A stretch of 64,000 nt of DNA from Gilliamella sp. wkB178 (GCF_001690705.1 NZ_LZGK01000013.1:310001-374000); one strand, 5' to 3'. Shown: positions 37,010 through 47,351, numbered from the stretch's first letter. Translations and numbers: made by a program. Notes: generated from the letters alone by a model not told the origin.

Positions 37010-37374
37010 CTTTATTTCCTTATATTTATATTCTACTAAATTTGAGTGATGTTATTTATACAATATAAAAAATGCGAATTTATTGAAATAATAACTTGTA
37101 TATTAAATAAATTCATTAATAATTTGGTAGTTAGAACTTCTATTAAGGTTTAAATTTAGTTTTATATTCATATATTAACCCTTATATCTATGGTTCGATA
37201 TTATTACTAATATCACTAAAATAATTGGTTAGCTATTATACAAAGAAACAAAAACTTGAGTTCTTCTTCAAAAAAGCATAAATTCAAAAATGTAATTATG
37301 ATGTTATAGCAGTTTTAACTTTCACCGTTTTAAATTTTCAGCAATGCATGATTAATTTATAGAGGAAATGTTAT
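37010..37374. other. AT-rich intergenic region upstream of chaB and yiiG-like gene
   Basis: 365 bp between divergent genes. No gene, RNA or clear promoter pair is recognised, only strongly AT-rich sequence. Confidence 0.35.
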
Positions 37375-37602
37375 ATGCCTTATCAAACACGTGATGATTT
37401 ACCCGAGTCAGTTCGTCATGTTTTACCGGAACATGCTCAAGATATTTTTAAAGAAGCTTTTAATAATGCCATCAAAGAGTATCAAGATCCTCAAAAACGC
37501 CGTGATAATAGTTCGCCAGAACAAATTGCTTTTAGAGTTGCGTGGTCTGCGGTAGAAAAGGTTTATCACAAAGATGCTAATGGTAAATGGCAACGGAAAT
37601 AA
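37375..37602 (+). CDS. chaB: ChaB family protein
   Basis: 75 residues, close to E. coli ChaB through its length (PYQTRDDLPESVRHVLPEHAQDI, then FRVAWSAVEKVY). In E. coli the gene lies by chaA, a calcium/sodium-proton antiporter, and is thought to be regulatory; chaA and chaC are absent here. An AGAGGAAAT ribosome-binding region precedes the ATG. Confidence 0.92.
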   Translation: MPYQTRDDLPESVRHVLPEHAQDIFKEAFNNAIKEYQDPQKRRDNSSPEQIAFRVAWSAVEKVYHKDANGKWQRK

Positions 37603-37725
37603 ATCACGTATTTAAGATTGTAGTTATTGCCAAAGTCAACTTGATTTGCTACATAACAGTATTTTTGATGAGATCAATTATATTAATTTAATATTATAAA
37701 AATTCATTTAGTATAGATAGAAAAT

Positions 37726-37755
37726 AAAAAACCCGTCAACATGGACGGGTTTTTT
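37726..37755 (-). terminator. Terminator of the rpsF-priB-rpsR-rplI operon
   Basis: A 12-bp stem AAAAAACCCGTC/GACGGGTTTTTT with a 6-base loop. On either strand it is a GC-rich hairpin ending in a T-run. It lies 16 bp after the rplI stop and also stops transcripts from chaB. Confidence 0.92.
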
Positions 37756-37770
37756 GTAATTGTGTGTTTA

Positions 37771-38220
37771 TTACTCTGGAATAATATCAACAATAACTTT
37801 AGCAAAAGCTTCACTGTGTACTTGGAATAACACTTCGTGTTCGCCAGTTGTACGTAATACACCGTTTGGTAAACGAACTTCGCTTTTCGATACTTGAACA
37901 CCGCGAGCTTTAACTGCATCAGCAATGTCACGAGTACCGATTGAACCAAACAATCTACCTTCGTCACCCGCTTTAGAAGTAATGGTTACTTTACCAAGTG
38001 CATTAATTTCAGCAACGCGTTCTTCAGCGGCTTTTAATGTCTCAGCAAGTTTAGCTTCTAATTCAGCACGACGAGCTTCAAAGAATTCAATATTCTTTTT
38101 AGTAGCAGGTACTGCTTTACCTTGTGGGATCAAAAAGTTACGCGCATAACCCGCTTTAACATTAACTTGATCGCCTAAGCTGCCTAAATTAGCAACTTTA
38201 TCGAGTAGAATAATTTGCAT
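37771..38220 (-). CDS. rplI: 50S ribosomal protein L9
   Basis: 149 residues, the typical L9 length. The N-terminal rRNA-binding domain [21 protein letters not shown] with [11 protein letters not shown] is diagnostic, followed by the long helix and the C-terminal domain with [15 protein letters not shown]. It is the last gene of the S6 operon. Confidence 0.97.
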   Translation of the reverse strand: MQIILLDKVANLGSLGDQVNVKAGYARNFLIPQGKAVPATKKNIEFFEARRAELEAKLAETLKAAEERVAEINALGKVTITSKAGDEGRLFGSIGTRDIADAVKARGVQVSKSEVRLPNGVLRTTGEHEVLFQVHSEAFAKVIVDIIPE

Positions 38221-38242
38221 TATATGTTCCCTCTGTTGCTAA

Positions 38243-38470
38243 TTACTGATGGTTGTCAGTATATGGTAATAATGCCAAATAACGAGCGCGTTTGATTGCG
38301 CGAGCTAGTTGACGTTGATATTTTGCACAAGTACCGGTAATGCGGCTTGGTACAATTTTACCACTTTCAGTGATATAACTTTTTAATAAAGAAACATCTT
38401 TATAATCAATTTCTTTAACGCCTTCTGCAGTAAAACGGCAGAATTTGCGACGACGGAAATAACGTGCCAT
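38243..38470 (-). CDS. rpsR: 30S ribosomal protein S18
   Basis: 75 residues with the S18 core [17 protein letters not shown] and [21 protein letters not shown]. Together with S6 it binds the central domain of 16S rRNA and probably the operon leader RNA. It lies between priB and rplI. Confidence 0.97.
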   Translation of the reverse strand: MARYFRRRKFCRFTAEGVKEIDYKDVSLLKSYITESGKIVPSRITGTCAKYQRQLARAIKRARYLALLPYTDNHQ

Positions 38471-38474
38471 TTGG

Positions 38475-38786
38475 CTATTCTCCTAATAGTTTAATTTGGT
38501 CAGCATGTAACACAAGTTGGCTTGTGTGATTGCGTTTAGTATGGGTACTAATAAAACCACTAACTAAAACTTTGCTGCCTTTTTTTATACTGTAACTTAA
38601 TTCTTTTTGTCCACTGACAATCACCGGCATTATGCACCATGCTTGTCTAGTGAGTTCGGCTTCAATTTGTTCAGAAACATGTTCTAAATAAAATTGACAG
38701 TGCGAAATCCCACTGGGACTGACTTTACGTATCGGGTTTTTTGACACTACTCCCGATAATACTAAACGATTATTCGTCGGAATCAT
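38475..38786 (-). CDS. priB: Primosomal replication protein PriB
   Basis: 103-residue OB-fold protein that stabilises PriA on single-stranded DNA during replication restart. [21 protein letters not shown] and [14 protein letters not shown] match E. coli PriB. The start overlaps the rpsF 3' end by 17 bp, an arrangement shared with enterobacteria. Confidence 0.95.
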   Translation of the reverse strand: MIPTNNRLVLSGVVSKNPIRKVSPSGISHCQFYLEHVSEQIEAELTRQAWCIMPVIVSGQKELSYSIKKGSKVLVSGFISTHTKRNHTSQLVLHADQIKLLGE

Positions 38787-39153
38787 CGTCCAAGTTTACT
38801 TCGTTAAAATCTTCTTCAGGATTACGACGTTCATCCTTCGCTTTTAACATAGGTGAAGTTTCAGTTACAGCATGTTTAGTGCGCATAATTAAACTGCGAA
38901 TTATTGCATCATTGAAACGGAAGTTATCTTCAAGTTCATTAACAGCTTCTTGAGTAGCTTCAACATTCATTAACACATAATGTGCTTTGTGCAATTTTTC
39001 GATAGGATAGGCTAATTGACGACGACCCCAATCTTCTAAACGATGGATTTTTCCACCATCAGTGGTTAACGTACCAGTATAACGTTCAATCATACCAGGT
39101 ACTTGTTCACTCTGATCTGGGTGAACCATAAATACTATTTCGTAATGACGCAT
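38770..39153 (-). CDS. rpsF: 30S ribosomal protein S6
   Basis: 127 residues. It begins [21 protein letters not shown] and contains [19 protein letters not shown], the S6 signature. The C-terminus is acidic (ending DDDSDE), as in proteins modified by RimK-type glutamylation. It heads the rpsF-priB-rpsR-rplI operon behind a structured leader. Confidence 0.97.
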   Translation of the reverse strand: MRHYEIVFMVHPDQSEQVPGMIERYTGTLTTDGGKIHRLEDWGRRQLAYPIEKLHKAHYVLMNVEATQEAVNELEDNFRFNDAIIRSLIMRTKHAVTETSPMLKAKDERRNPEEDFNEVNLDDDSDE

Positions 39154-39176
39154 TATCGCTCCCTACGGATTAATCA

Positions 39177-39212
39177 GCTTTCTGTCGGGGGCAACCGCAA
39201 CCCATCGAAAGC
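39177..39212 (-). promoter_or_regulatory. S6:S18 leader RNA motif in the rpsF 5' UTR
   Basis: On the minus strand GCTTTC pairs with GAAAGC around an inner GGG/CCC pairing with a CCG-containing bulge. This resembles the conserved rpsF leader that binds the S6-S18 complex and represses the operon. It lies about 24 nt upstream of the start codon. Confidence 0.65.
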
Positions 39213-39251
39213 AAGGAACATGAAAAATAGGCGGTTGAAAATCGACGGGGC

Positions 39252-39280
39252 ATTATATACCAACTCGATATCATTGACAA
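39252..39280 (-). promoter_or_regulatory. Promoter of the rpsF operon
   Basis: On the minus strand TTGTCA (39275-39280) and TATAAT (39252-39257) are 17 bp apart. They lie upstream of the leader motif, giving a 5' UTR of roughly 90 nt. Confidence 0.75.
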
Positions 39281-39478
39281 ATGAATATATTAAGTTGGTG
39301 GGCTATTTACATGATCAGTTTTTATACTGAAACGTATACCTCTCAGGAAACATCTTTACAAAAATAAATTAACATCTGTAAAATGTAACGAATTCTATAC
39401 ATTTTTATTCTAAAAATATGCTATGCTTGCGGTAACATAATTTTTCATAAGAAAATAGAATAATGAAGGAGAAATTTA

Positions 39479-39826
39479 ATGGCTGAGGAAACTATTTTTA
39501 GTAAGATTATTCGACATGAAATTCCCGCTGATATTGTTTTCCAAGATGATACGGTTACTGCATTTCGTGACATCTCTCCCCAAGCACCAACTCATATTTT
39601 AATTATTCCTAATAAATTAATTCCAACCCTTAATGATGTGACTGTACAAGATGAAGCCATGCTTGGACACATGATAACTGTGGCCGCCAAAATAGCCAAA
39701 CAAGAGGGCATCGATGCCAATGGCTATCGTTTAATAATGAATTGCAATAAAGACGCAGGACAAGAAGTCTTTCATATTCATATGCATTTATTGGGTGGTA
39801 AAAATTTGGGTCGGTTATTAGGTTGA
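39479..39826 (+). CDS. hinT: HIT-family purine nucleoside phosphoramidase HinT
   Basis: 115 residues (E. coli 119). The histidine triad is intact in [13 protein letters not shown], and the N-terminal [20 protein letters not shown] matches HinT. It hydrolyses adenosine phosphoramidates. A strong AAGGAG ribosome-binding site precedes the ATG. It is followed after 6 bp by lpoB, as in the E. coli hinT-ycfL-lpoB-thiK-nagZ cluster but without ycfL and thiK. Confidence 0.95.
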   Translation: MAEETIFSKIIRHEIPADIVFQDDTVTAFRDISPQAPTHILIIPNKLIPTLNDVTVQDEAMLGHMITVAAKIAKQEGIDANGYRLIMNCNKDAGQEVFHIHMHLLGGKNLGRLLG

Positions 39827-39832
39827 TCAATT

Positions 39833-40459
39833 ATGAAACAGCAAAAAAGAATATTAATTACTATAGTGATGATCTTTTTATTAGCAGGTTGTCAATTGTT
39901 TCCTAAACCTGAAAATAAACAAGTTAACCAACCAGTTGATATAATTAAACCACCTGATGATGTAGTTGAAACACCACCAGAAATAGTCAAAAAAACCGAT
40001 TGGAATTCAATCCTATCACCGTTTGTAAACAAATTGTTGCAGTCATCTTCTACATCTGATGCTAATAAAGTTATTTTGATAAGTGATATTCAAAACCGCA
40101 GTGGTGACTATATTGTCACCAGTCAAGTTGATGACGTATTACATCAATTAATGGCGCAGCAAAATACCTTTTCCGTGGCTGATAGGCAATCCATAAACCA
40201 AGCTAAGCAAGCATTAGGTATTTCCCCCGATGATAAGTTAGTGTCACGCGGTAAGATGATTGGTATAGCCAAATCGATGAATGCTGGTTATGTACTTTTT
40301 ACCACGATTTACAAATTACCAAGTGATAGTAATGAGGCCAATTTGGCGATGGAGCTACTTTCTACCCAATCCGGCGAAATTTTACAACGAGTAACTTCGC
40401 AAGAGTTGGCTAAAACATCTAATCCAAATGCAGATAGTGTCAAAGAGGCTACTGAATAA
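39833..40459 (+). CDS. lpoB: PBP1B activator lipoprotein LpoB
   Basis: 208-residue outer-membrane lipoprotein that activates PBP1B. The lipobox is LLAGC (Cys20), followed by a Pro-rich linker (residues 22-55) that spans the periplasm and a globular domain with VILISDIQNRSGDYI and FSVADRQSINQAKQALG. Its last base overlaps the nagZ start. The partner PBP1B gene is not in the window. Confidence 0.92.
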   Translation: MKQQKRILITIVMIFLLAGCQLFPKPENKQVNQPVDIIKPPDDVVETPPEIVKKTDWNSILSPFVNKLLQSSSTSDANKVILISDIQNRSGDYIVTSQVDDVLHQLMAQQNTFSVADRQSINQAKQALGISPDDKLVSRGKMIGIAKSMNAGYVLFTTIYKLPSDSNEANLAMELLSTQSGEILQRVTSQELAKTSNPNADSVKEATE

Positions 40460-41502
40460 TGGGGCCATTATTGATTGATGTCGAAGGTACATCCTTAACT
40501 AATGATGATAGAAAACTACTGCAAAATTCACTCGTTGCTGGAGTCATTTTATTTAGTCGTAATTTTGAGGATCAAGCCCAACTAAGCGAACTAATTAAAG
40601 AGATTCGTTCGGCATCAACTGAACGATTATTGATTTCAGTGGATCATGAAGGTGGTCGAGTGCAGCGTTTTAAACAAGGATTTACTGCTATACCACCCGC
40701 ACAATCATTTGCAGCACTTAATCAACTTGAGCAAGCCAAAGCTTTGGCTTTTGATGCTGGTTGGCTATTAGCGATGGAACTTATTGCCTTTGATATCGAT
40801 CTGAGTTATGCCCCAGTGTTAGATTTAGGCCATGGATGTTTAGCAATTGGTACGCGTTCCTTTCATGAAAATGCCGATATTGCTTTGCAAGTTGCTACAG
40901 CAATGATAGACGGTATGCACGCTGCAGGAATGAAAACTACCGGTAAACATTTCCCTGGTCATGGACATGTTATTGCTGATTCTCACAAAGAAACACCTAT
41001 TGACCAGCGCGATAAATCGCTAATTGAGCAAGATATGCAAATTTTTGCCAAGTTAATTACAGCTAAAAAACTTGATGCCATAATGCCTGCTCACGTTATT
41101 TATCCTGCTTTTGATGATAAACCGGCTAGTGCTTCCCCATATTGGCTTAAAACTATACTGCGTCAGCAGCTACAGTTTGATGGTATTATATTCTCTGATG
41201 ATTTATCCATGGAAGGTGCAGCCGTATTAGGTGATCATGCCCAAAGAGCACAGGCGGCATTAGCTGCAGGGTGTGATTTGCTGTTAGCTTGTAATAATAG
41301 GCAAGGTACTTTAGCCATATTAGAACAGTTAGCTATTTTAGCTAAACAGCATTCTTTAGTATCGGATAAAGCTAAGCGATTACTTAGTAATAAACACATC
41401 ACTTATACCGAATTAACTAAAAATCATGATTGGCAGCGCCGTCATGACAATTTAACTAAACTCAATGAAAAGTGGATTAAATATGCAAGCAGCAATCATT
41501 GA
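40459..41502 (+). CDS. nagZ: Beta-N-acetylhexosaminidase NagZ
   Basis: GH3 enzyme of 347 residues that removes GlcNAc from anhydro-muropeptides in wall recycling. SVDHEGGRVQRF near residue 60 and GKHFPGHGHVIADSH near 160, carrying the catalytic His/Asp dyad, are diagnostic; the Asp nucleophile lies in SDDLSMEGA. The ATG overlaps the lpoB stop by one base. Its products feed the pathway supplied by the AmpG-like permease at 15.2-16.5 kb. Confidence 0.95.
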   Translation: MGPLLIDVEGTSLTNDDRKLLQNSLVAGVILFSRNFEDQAQLSELIKEIRSASTERLLISVDHEGGRVQRFKQGFTAIPPAQSFAALNQLEQAKALAFDAGWLLAMELIAFDIDLSYAPVLDLGHGCLAIGTRSFHENADIALQVATAMIDGMHAAGMKTTGKHFPGHGHVIADSHKETPIDQRDKSLIEQDMQIFAKLITAKKLDAIMPAHVIYPAFDDKPASASPYWLKTILRQQLQFDGIIFSDDLSMEGAAVLGDHAQRAQAALAAGCDLLLACNNRQGTLAILEQLAILAKQHSLVSDKAKRLLSNKHITYTELTKNHDWQRRHDNLTKLNEKWIKYASSNH

Positions 41503-42724
41503 AATTAATCTTAACAAACAACTGGTTGCATATAATGACACCGCTAGTAAGTTGTTCTCTCCTGATTTCTTAAAGTTAAATCAACCATTTGATTATCATC
41601 ATATTTTTAATTTGGATGTTAATGATGATTTTGTAAAACAAGATGATACCATCATTGTCCTAAATGCTCAGTATTTTTTATTACAACAAATTACTGAATC
41701 ATCAAAAACGATTTTTATTTTGCAGCCAATTGAGTACTTAAAAAAACGTTTGTCGAAAATCAGTGTAGTCGGCAGTCATGCATTTGATATTTTTGCCACT
41801 CAAAGCCAAGCAATGCAAAAATTAATCGCTCAAGCAAAAGCGTTTTCAATACAACGAGAACCGTTATTGATTTCCGGTGAAACCGGGACAGGTAAGGATT
41901 TGCTTGCTAATGCTTGCCATCAATACAGCCCCAGAGGTGATCAAACCTTTTTAGGTTTAAATTGTGCCGCTATGCCTGATGATGTTGTTGAAAGTGAATT
42001 ATATGGACATGCAGCTGGAGCTTATCCCGGTGCTGTTGAAAGTAAAAAAGGTTTTTTTGAACAGGCTAATGGTGGTTCGGTTTTACTGGATGGTATTGAT
42101 GAAATGTCCTTCCAAATGCAAACTAAACTACTACGCTTTATAAATGATGGTTATTTTCGCCGAGTGGGTGATGACGATGAGGTTTATGTTGATGTACGCA
42201 TTATTTGTGCAACTAAAGTCGATTTAGCACTACTGGTTGAACAAGGTAAATTCAGAAAAGATCTATATTATCGCCTCAATGTATTATCACTTAATTTACC
42301 TTCACTGCAAGAACGTAAAGACGATATTACTACTCTCACTAATATTTTTGTTAATGAATTTGCTAACAAACAAGGAATTACCCCACCAACAATTGATAAT
42401 GAAGTGCTTGATTACTTATCACGTTATTCATGGCCAGGCAATGTAAGGCAGCTCAAAAATGTACTTTATTCGGCACTAGCACAATTGACTACTAAAGTAT
42501 TAACTGTAAAAGATATCGTGTTGCCAATGCCTGCTGTATCACAATTATTATGGGTAGAAAATATTGAAAATAAAACCCTTGACGAAATGACCAAACAATT
42601 TGAAAAAGAGATCTTATTACGTTTATATGACAAATACCCGAGTTCCCGAAAACTAGCCAAAAGGCTAGGAGTTTCGCATACAGCTATTGCTAATAAGTTA
42701 AGAGATTATGGGATAGGACGGTAG
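41483..42724 (+). CDS. tyrR: TyrR-like regulator lacking the ACT domain
   Basis: 413-residue regulator (E. coli TyrR 513). An N-terminal PAS-like domain leads straight into the AAA+ domain with Walker A GETGTGKD near 131, [18 protein letters not shown], and a C-terminal Fis-type helix-turn-helix [20 protein letters not shown] almost identical to TyrR. The sigma-54 contact loop reads GAYPGA rather than GAFTGA, in line with TyrR acting on sigma-70 promoters. The ACT domain that binds aromatic amino acids is missing. The start at 41483 (or 41465) lies inside the nagZ end. Confidence 0.85.
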   Translation: MQAAIIEINLNKQLVAYNDTASKLFSPDFLKLNQPFDYHHIFNLDVNDDFVKQDDTIIVLNAQYFLLQQITESSKTIFILQPIEYLKKRLSKISVVGSHAFDIFATQSQAMQKLIAQAKAFSIQREPLLISGETGTGKDLLANACHQYSPRGDQTFLGLNCAAMPDDVVESELYGHAAGAYPGAVESKKGFFEQANGGSVLLDGIDEMSFQMQTKLLRFINDGYFRRVGDDDEVYVDVRIICATKVDLALLVEQGKFRKDLYYRLNVLSLNLPSLQERKDDITTLTNIFVNEFANKQGITPPTIDNEVLDYLSRYSWPGNVRQLKNVLYSALAQLTTKVLTVKDIVLPMPAVSQLLWVENIENKTLDEMTKQFEKEILLRLYDKYPSSRKLAKRLGVSHTAIANKLRDYGIGR

Positions 42725-42741
42725 TTTTGTCAGAAAAAGTT

Positions 42742-43758
42742 ATGAAAATTCTAGTAACTGGTGGAGCTGGTTTTATAGGCTCAGCTGTTATTCGTTATCT
42801 GATTAATACTACTCAAAATTATGTAATTAATATTGATAAATTGACCTATGCTGCAAATTTACAATCGCTACAGACAGTTTTAAACTGTGATAGATATTAT
42901 TTCGAACAAATCGATATTTGTAACCGGCAAGAATTAAATCGTATTTTTCAACAATATCAACCTGATTCTGTAATCCATATAGCAGCAGAAAGCCATGTAG
43001 ATAATTCAATTAACCATTCAGCAAATTTTATTGAAACTAATATTATAGGAACTTATGCTCTTCTTGAAGCAAGTAGATATTATTGGAATTCTTTAACTAT
43101 AAAGACGAAAAAAGCATTTCGTTTTATTCATGTCTCAACAGATGAAGTTTATGGTAATTTAGAAAATACTGAATTATTTTTTACTGAGTCAACGCCGTAT
43201 GCACCAAGTAATCCTTATTCCGCTTCTAAAGCATCAAGCGATCATTTAGTTAACGCATGGTTTCGAACTTATGGTTTACCAACTATTATAACTCACAGTA
43301 CTAATAATTATGGACCGTTTCAGCATGCCGAGAAATTGATTCCATTAATTATATATAAAGCAATTAAAGGTCAGCCATTGCCTATTTATGCTGATGGTTC
43401 ACAAATTCGTGATTGGCTTTACGTTGAAGATCATGCTAAGGCATTATATCAAGTACTAAAAAAAGGTAAAATTGGTGAAACATACAATATTGGCAGTAAT
43501 AATGAATACAAAAATATTGATTTAGTATATGCAATATGTGAAATTCTAGATGAATTAGTTCCTAATCATCCAATAGGTGTTAAGCAATACAAAAATCTTA
43601 TTCAGTTTGTACCAGATCGTTTAGGCCATGATTATCGATATGCCATTGATTCATCAAAAATTGAAAAGGAATTAGGTTGGAAGAAAGAAGAAAACTTCAC
43701 AAATGGTTTAAGAAAAACGGTTAAATGGTATTTAAATTATATTAAAAATAAGGAATAA
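42742..43758 (+). CDS. rfbB: dTDP-glucose 4,6-dehydratase
   Basis: Short-chain dehydrogenase of 338 residues making dTDP-4-keto-6-deoxyglucose. NAD motif GGAGFIG is at residues 7-13, [10 protein letters not shown] near 130 and the catalytic YSASK near 158. An in-frame TTG at 42727 exists, but ATG 42742 fits the family start. The companion genes rfbA, rfbC and rfbD are not in the window. It opens the surface-glycan locus and is 5 bp before a GT2 gene. Confidence 0.92.
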   Translation: MKILVTGGAGFIGSAVIRYLINTTQNYVINIDKLTYAANLQSLQTVLNCDRYYFEQIDICNRQELNRIFQQYQPDSVIHIAAESHVDNSINHSANFIETNIIGTYALLEASRYYWNSLTIKTKKAFRFIHVSTDEVYGNLENTELFFTESTPYAPSNPYSASKASSDHLVNAWFRTYGLPTIITHSTNNYGPFQHAEKLIPLIIYKAIKGQPLPIYADGSQIRDWLYVEDHAKALYQVLKKGKIGETYNIGSNNEYKNIDLVYAICEILDELVPNHPIGVKQYKNLIQFVPDRLGHDYRYAIDSSKIEKELGWKKEENFTNGLRKTVKWYLNYIKNKE

Positions 43759-43763
43759 TTTTT

Positions 43764-44723
43764 ATGATACCAGATGTATCAATTGTGATTCCTGTTTATA
43801 ACGTGGAAAAATATTTACGTCAATGTCTAGATAGTATTATTAGCCAATCATTAACTAATATAGAAATTATTTGTGTAAATGATGGTTCTACTGATAGTTC
43901 ATTATCTATTTTGCAAGAATACGCTAGCAAAGATTCAAGAATACATGTTATTGATAAACCTAATAGTGGTTATGGTCATTCAATGAATATTGGATTTCAA
44001 CAATGTACAGGGCGATATATAGGCATTGTTGAATCAGATGATTTTGCTAAACCTGAAATGTTTGAAACACTTTTTAAAGTAGCTATAGAAAATGATTTAG
44101 ATATTGTCAGATGCCACTTTTATACTTTTAAACAAAGAAATGGTTTAATAGAAAAAATTGATTCTTATGAAATGAAAAGTAATACTTTAATTAATCCGAA
44201 AAATGATTTATCACCTTTTTTACAGTGGCCAGCAGTGTGGGCTAATATATATAAAAGAACATTTATTGAAGAAAATAAATTAAGTTTTTTAGAAACTCCA
44301 GGGGCATCATATCAAGATACAGCTTTTAGTTTTAAAGTAGTGGCTTGTGCAACAAGATTAATGCTTATTGATAGTTCATTAATTTATTATCGAATACATG
44401 AGCAATCTTCAATAAAAAGTAAAGATAAAGTATATTGTATATGTGATGAATTTAATGAAATTATTAGATATTCTAAAGATAAACTTATATATGAAAAACT
44501 AAAATATTTAATTTGTTATTTGCAATATAAAAGTTATAAATGGAATCATAATAGATTAGAAATGCCTTATCGATATTCATTTCTTTTGTTTTGGTCAAAA
44601 GAAATAGGAAAAAATCGTGAAATATACTCTAAAAAAAATCCTTTTTTTACTTTTAAAGATTTAAAAAAAATATTAATTATTAAAATGATTCCTTGGTTAT
44701 ATAAAAAAAGAAATAAATTGTGA
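43764..44723 (+). CDS. Family 2 glycosyltransferase
   Basis: 319 residues. The GT-A fold begins with VSIVIPVYNVEKYLRQCLDSI, then ICVNDGSTDSS and the metal-binding ESDD near residue 91, where DxD is usual. The C-terminal part (YYRIHEQSS, VYCICDEFNEI) is paralogous to a decayed fragment at 47444-47576. It follows rfbB by 5 bp. Donor and acceptor sugars cannot be read from sequence. Confidence 0.88.
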   Translation: MIPDVSIVIPVYNVEKYLRQCLDSIISQSLTNIEIICVNDGSTDSSLSILQEYASKDSRIHVIDKPNSGYGHSMNIGFQQCTGRYIGIVESDDFAKPEMFETLFKVAIENDLDIVRCHFYTFKQRNGLIEKIDSYEMKSNTLINPKNDLSPFLQWPAVWANIYKRTFIEENKLSFLETPGASYQDTAFSFKVVACATRLMLIDSSLIYYRIHEQSSIKSKDKVYCICDEFNEIIRYSKDKLIYEKLKYLICYLQYKSYKWNHNRLEMPYRYSFLLFWSKEIGKNREIYSKKNPFFTFKDLKKILIIKMIPWLYKKRNKL

Positions 44724-44872
44724 ATTCAGTGAAATTTATATATTTTTCTTTTGGTTAATTAATTTTTGTTTTTTTTATCTATTTGATGTGGCTTGAAAAG
44801 TCATTTTCAACACGACTATATTAGTGTATATTGCCGCAATAAATATTATTAGATGGTAAAACTGAGCGAATT

Positions 44873-45946
44873 GTGACAAGAAATTATTCTTTTGATTTTT
44901 TTCGTGGTGTAATGGCATTATGTGTTGCTATTGGTCATTATTTTTATTGGAATGATAAATTTGATGTTATTCCTTTATCGTTTATTTTAGCTGTTGATTA
45001 TTTTTTTATATTAAGTGGATTTGTTTTAAGTTGGTCAGTGCTAAGAAAAAATAAGTTTGACTCATTTGATTTTGCAAAATCCAGATTATTAAGGTTATAT
45101 CCTGTCTATATTTTTACAGCCATACTTACTTATGTGGTGTCAAAATTGTTGCATGTTGATTTGGGAACGCCTAATTTAGGAGATATTATTGAAACTATAT
45201 CAATAGGGGAAATGTTACCTTTTGTAAAATCGTCTAATTTTGTATTCTTTCAGCCATTAGGTATAGCTTGGAGTATTTCTTCTGAGCTATTGATTGGTAT
45301 TATATTTTTTCCAATTTTGTATGTATTAAATAAAAAATTAAGGCAACTTATATTTCCTTTTTTAATTTTAATTATTCTAATTTGTTTTTTCAATATTAAT
45401 AATTCCTCTATCGAATATCCTGATGAATATATGAATCTTCACTATCATAAGTTTAGTCAATTAATTCCCTTTGGTTTGATTAGAGGATTATTGGGATATG
45501 CTTTAGGTGCATTTATTTATTATATTGTTGAATATATCCAAAAGAATAATAGAATTATAAATGAAAACGCATTATCTTTTATGCAAATTATAATTATATT
45601 TTTGATTATTTATTTATATGCTTACAATGATTATAAGAGAATTAATGAGTATTATTCTGTTTTTATATTTTCAATTTTGATAACATCTCTGTCCTTCAAT
45701 AAAGGAGTCGTTTTTAAATGGACTAATAATATTGCAGGGGATTGGTTTGGTAGGATTTCATATCCATTATATTTACTTCATCCAGTGTTTATTTTGATCA
45801 ATAAAAAAATTGTTATTTTCTCAAACATGTTTAGTGTCATTGCTATTTTATTTTACACTGTTTGTCTTTTAATTGCTTCAATGCTAGTCCATAAATATGT
45901 AGAAGAAAAATTTATATTATATTTTAAAAAAAATCGACATAATTAA
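44873..45946 (+). CDS. Acyltransferase family 3 (O-acetyltransferase-like), copy 1
   Basis: 357-residue membrane protein with about ten helices. FDFFRGVMALCVAIGHYF carries the family Arg-x10-His motif near residues 10-21; FILSGFVLSWS and SRLLRLYPVYI are also typical. Such enzymes O-acetylate surface polysaccharides using acetyl-CoA. The start is GTG, overlapping a short upstream ATG-TGA frame. A close paralogue follows at 46200. Confidence 0.88.
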   Translation: MTRNYSFDFFRGVMALCVAIGHYFYWNDKFDVIPLSFILAVDYFFILSGFVLSWSVLRKNKFDSFDFAKSRLLRLYPVYIFTAILTYVVSKLLHVDLGTPNLGDIIETISIGEMLPFVKSSNFVFFQPLGIAWSISSELLIGIIFFPILYVLNKKLRQLIFPFLILIILICFFNINNSSIEYPDEYMNLHYHKFSQLIPFGLIRGLLGYALGAFIYYIVEYIQKNNRIINENALSFMQIIIIFLIIYLYAYNDYKRINEYYSVFIFSILITSLSFNKGVVFKWTNNIAGDWFGRISYPLYLLHPVFILINKKIVIFSNMFSVIAILFYTVCLLIASMLVHKYVEEKFILYFKKNRHN

Positions 45947-45984
45947 TGGCAGAATTTTAAAATTAAATTATTCATTAGTTGTAT

Positions 45985-46019
45985 AGAATATCATCCTATT
46001 TTAAATAAAACGATATTCT
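45985..46019. terminator. Hairpin after acyltransferase copy 1
   Basis: AGAATATC pairs with GATATTCT around an AT-rich loop. It is the counterpart of the hairpin after copy 2, so it is part of the duplicated unit. The T-run is poor and the role uncertain. Confidence 0.35.
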
Positions 46020-46199
46020 GATTAGTAGATTAAAATAATAACAAATGATGTAATTTTACTAAAATATAAATTTTTCATTATGTTAACTGATTAATAGTCT
46101 TTTATCTATTCGGTGTGGCTTGGAAAGTCATTTTCAACGCTATTAAATTAGTGTATATTGTTGCACTAGTTATTTTTAGACAAAATAGTCGAGCGGATT

Positions 46200-47273
46200 G
46201 TGACAAGAAATTATTCTTTTGATTTTTTTCGTGGTGTAATGGCATTATGTGTTGCTATTGGTCATTATTTTTATTGGAATGATAAATTTGATGTTATTCC
46301 TTTATCGTTTATTTTATCTTTTGATTATTTTTTTATATTAAGTGGATTTGTTTTAAGTTGGTCTGTGCTAAAAAAAAATGAGTTTGACTCATTTGATTTT
46401 GCTAAATCTAGGTTATTAAGGTTATATCCTGTCTATATTTTTGCAGTTTTACTAACTTATGTTATGTCTATATTGTTGCATGTTGATTTAGGGGAGCCTG
46501 ATTTAGGAGATATTGTTAAAATTTTATCTATAGGAGAAATATTACCTTTCGTAAAATCATCTAATTTTGTATTATTTGAACCTTTAGGTGTAGCTTGGGG
46601 TATTTCTTCTGGGTTATGGATTGGTATCATATTTTTCCCAATTTTGTATGTATTAAATAAAAAATTAATGCAACTTATATTTCCTTTTTTAATTTTAACT
46701 ATTTTGATTTGCTTTTTCACTATCAATAACTATTCTACTAGCGATTATCCTACTGAATATATGAATCTTCACTATCATAAGTTCAGTCAATTAATTCCCT
46801 TTGGTTTGATAAGAGGTTTATTGGGATATGCTTTAGGTGCATTTATTTATTATATTGTTCAATATCTCCAAAAGAATAGTAGAATTATAAATGAAAATGT
46901 ATTATCAGTTGTGCAAATTATAACTATATTTTTAATTATTTATTTATATGCTCACAATGGTTATAAAAGAAGCAATGAGTATTATTCAGTTTTTATATTT
47001 TCTATTTTAATAACATCGCTTTCCTTCAATAAGGGAGTCGTTTTTAAATGGACTAATAATATTGTAGGAGATTGGTTTGGTAGGATTTCTTATCCATTAT
47101 TCTTACTACATCCAGTGTTTATTTTGATTAATAAAAAAAATGTTATTTTTTTAGATATGTTTAGCGTCATCGCGATATTATTTTATATTGTCTATCTGTT
47201 AATTGCTTCAATACTAGTTCATAAATATATAGAAGAAAAATTTATATTGTATTTTAATAAGAAATCAACATAA
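46200..47273 (+). CDS. Acyltransferase family 3 (O-acetyltransferase-like), copy 2
   Basis: 357 residues, the same length as copy 1 and identical over the first 39 residues, with scattered substitutions later (for example AVDY to SFDY near residue 40, and ELLIGI to GLWIGI). The catalytic Arg-x10-His is kept. A run of nine A residues (46370-46378), absent from copy 1, lies in the coding sequence. It has the same GTG start. It is probably intact and may differ in acceptor specificity. Confidence 0.88.
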   Translation: MTRNYSFDFFRGVMALCVAIGHYFYWNDKFDVIPLSFILSFDYFFILSGFVLSWSVLKKNEFDSFDFAKSRLLRLYPVYIFAVLLTYVMSILLHVDLGEPDLGDIVKILSIGEILPFVKSSNFVLFEPLGVAWGISSGLWIGIIFFPILYVLNKKLMQLIFPFLILTILICFFTINNYSTSDYPTEYMNLHYHKFSQLIPFGLIRGLLGYALGAFIYYIVQYLQKNSRIINENVLSVVQIITIFLIIYLYAHNGYKRSNEYYSVFIFSILITSLSFNKGVVFKWTNNIVGDWFGRISYPLFLLHPVFILINKKNVIFLDMFSVIAILFYIVYLLIASILVHKYIEEKFILYFNKKST

Positions 47274-47314
47274 TTTATGGCTGATTTTTAAAATTAAATT
47301 ATTTATTTGTTATA

Positions 47315-47351
47315 CAGAATATCGTTCTAATTTAAATAAAATGATATTCTG
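47315..47351. terminator. Hairpin after acyltransferase copy 2
   Basis: CAGAATATC pairs with GATATTCTG (9 bp) around an AT-rich loop, the copy-2 version of the hairpin at 45985-46019. It lies 42 bp after the stop codon. Confidence 0.4.

Larger units (their letters stand above)
44774..46048 (+). repeat. Duplicated acyltransferase unit, copy 1
   Basis: About 1.28 kb that recurs at 46101-47378 with an offset of 1327 bp. The repeat includes roughly 95 bp upstream of the GTG start (a conserved GTGGCTTG and AAGTCATTTTCAAC stretch) and about 100 bp downstream with a hairpin. Divergence is mainly point changes. Confidence 0.85.

Noticed and set aside
37704-37967. 87-codon minus-strand frame over the terminator and rplI
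   Set aside because: Different frame from the ribosomal protein L9 gene and crossing the operon terminator; shadow.
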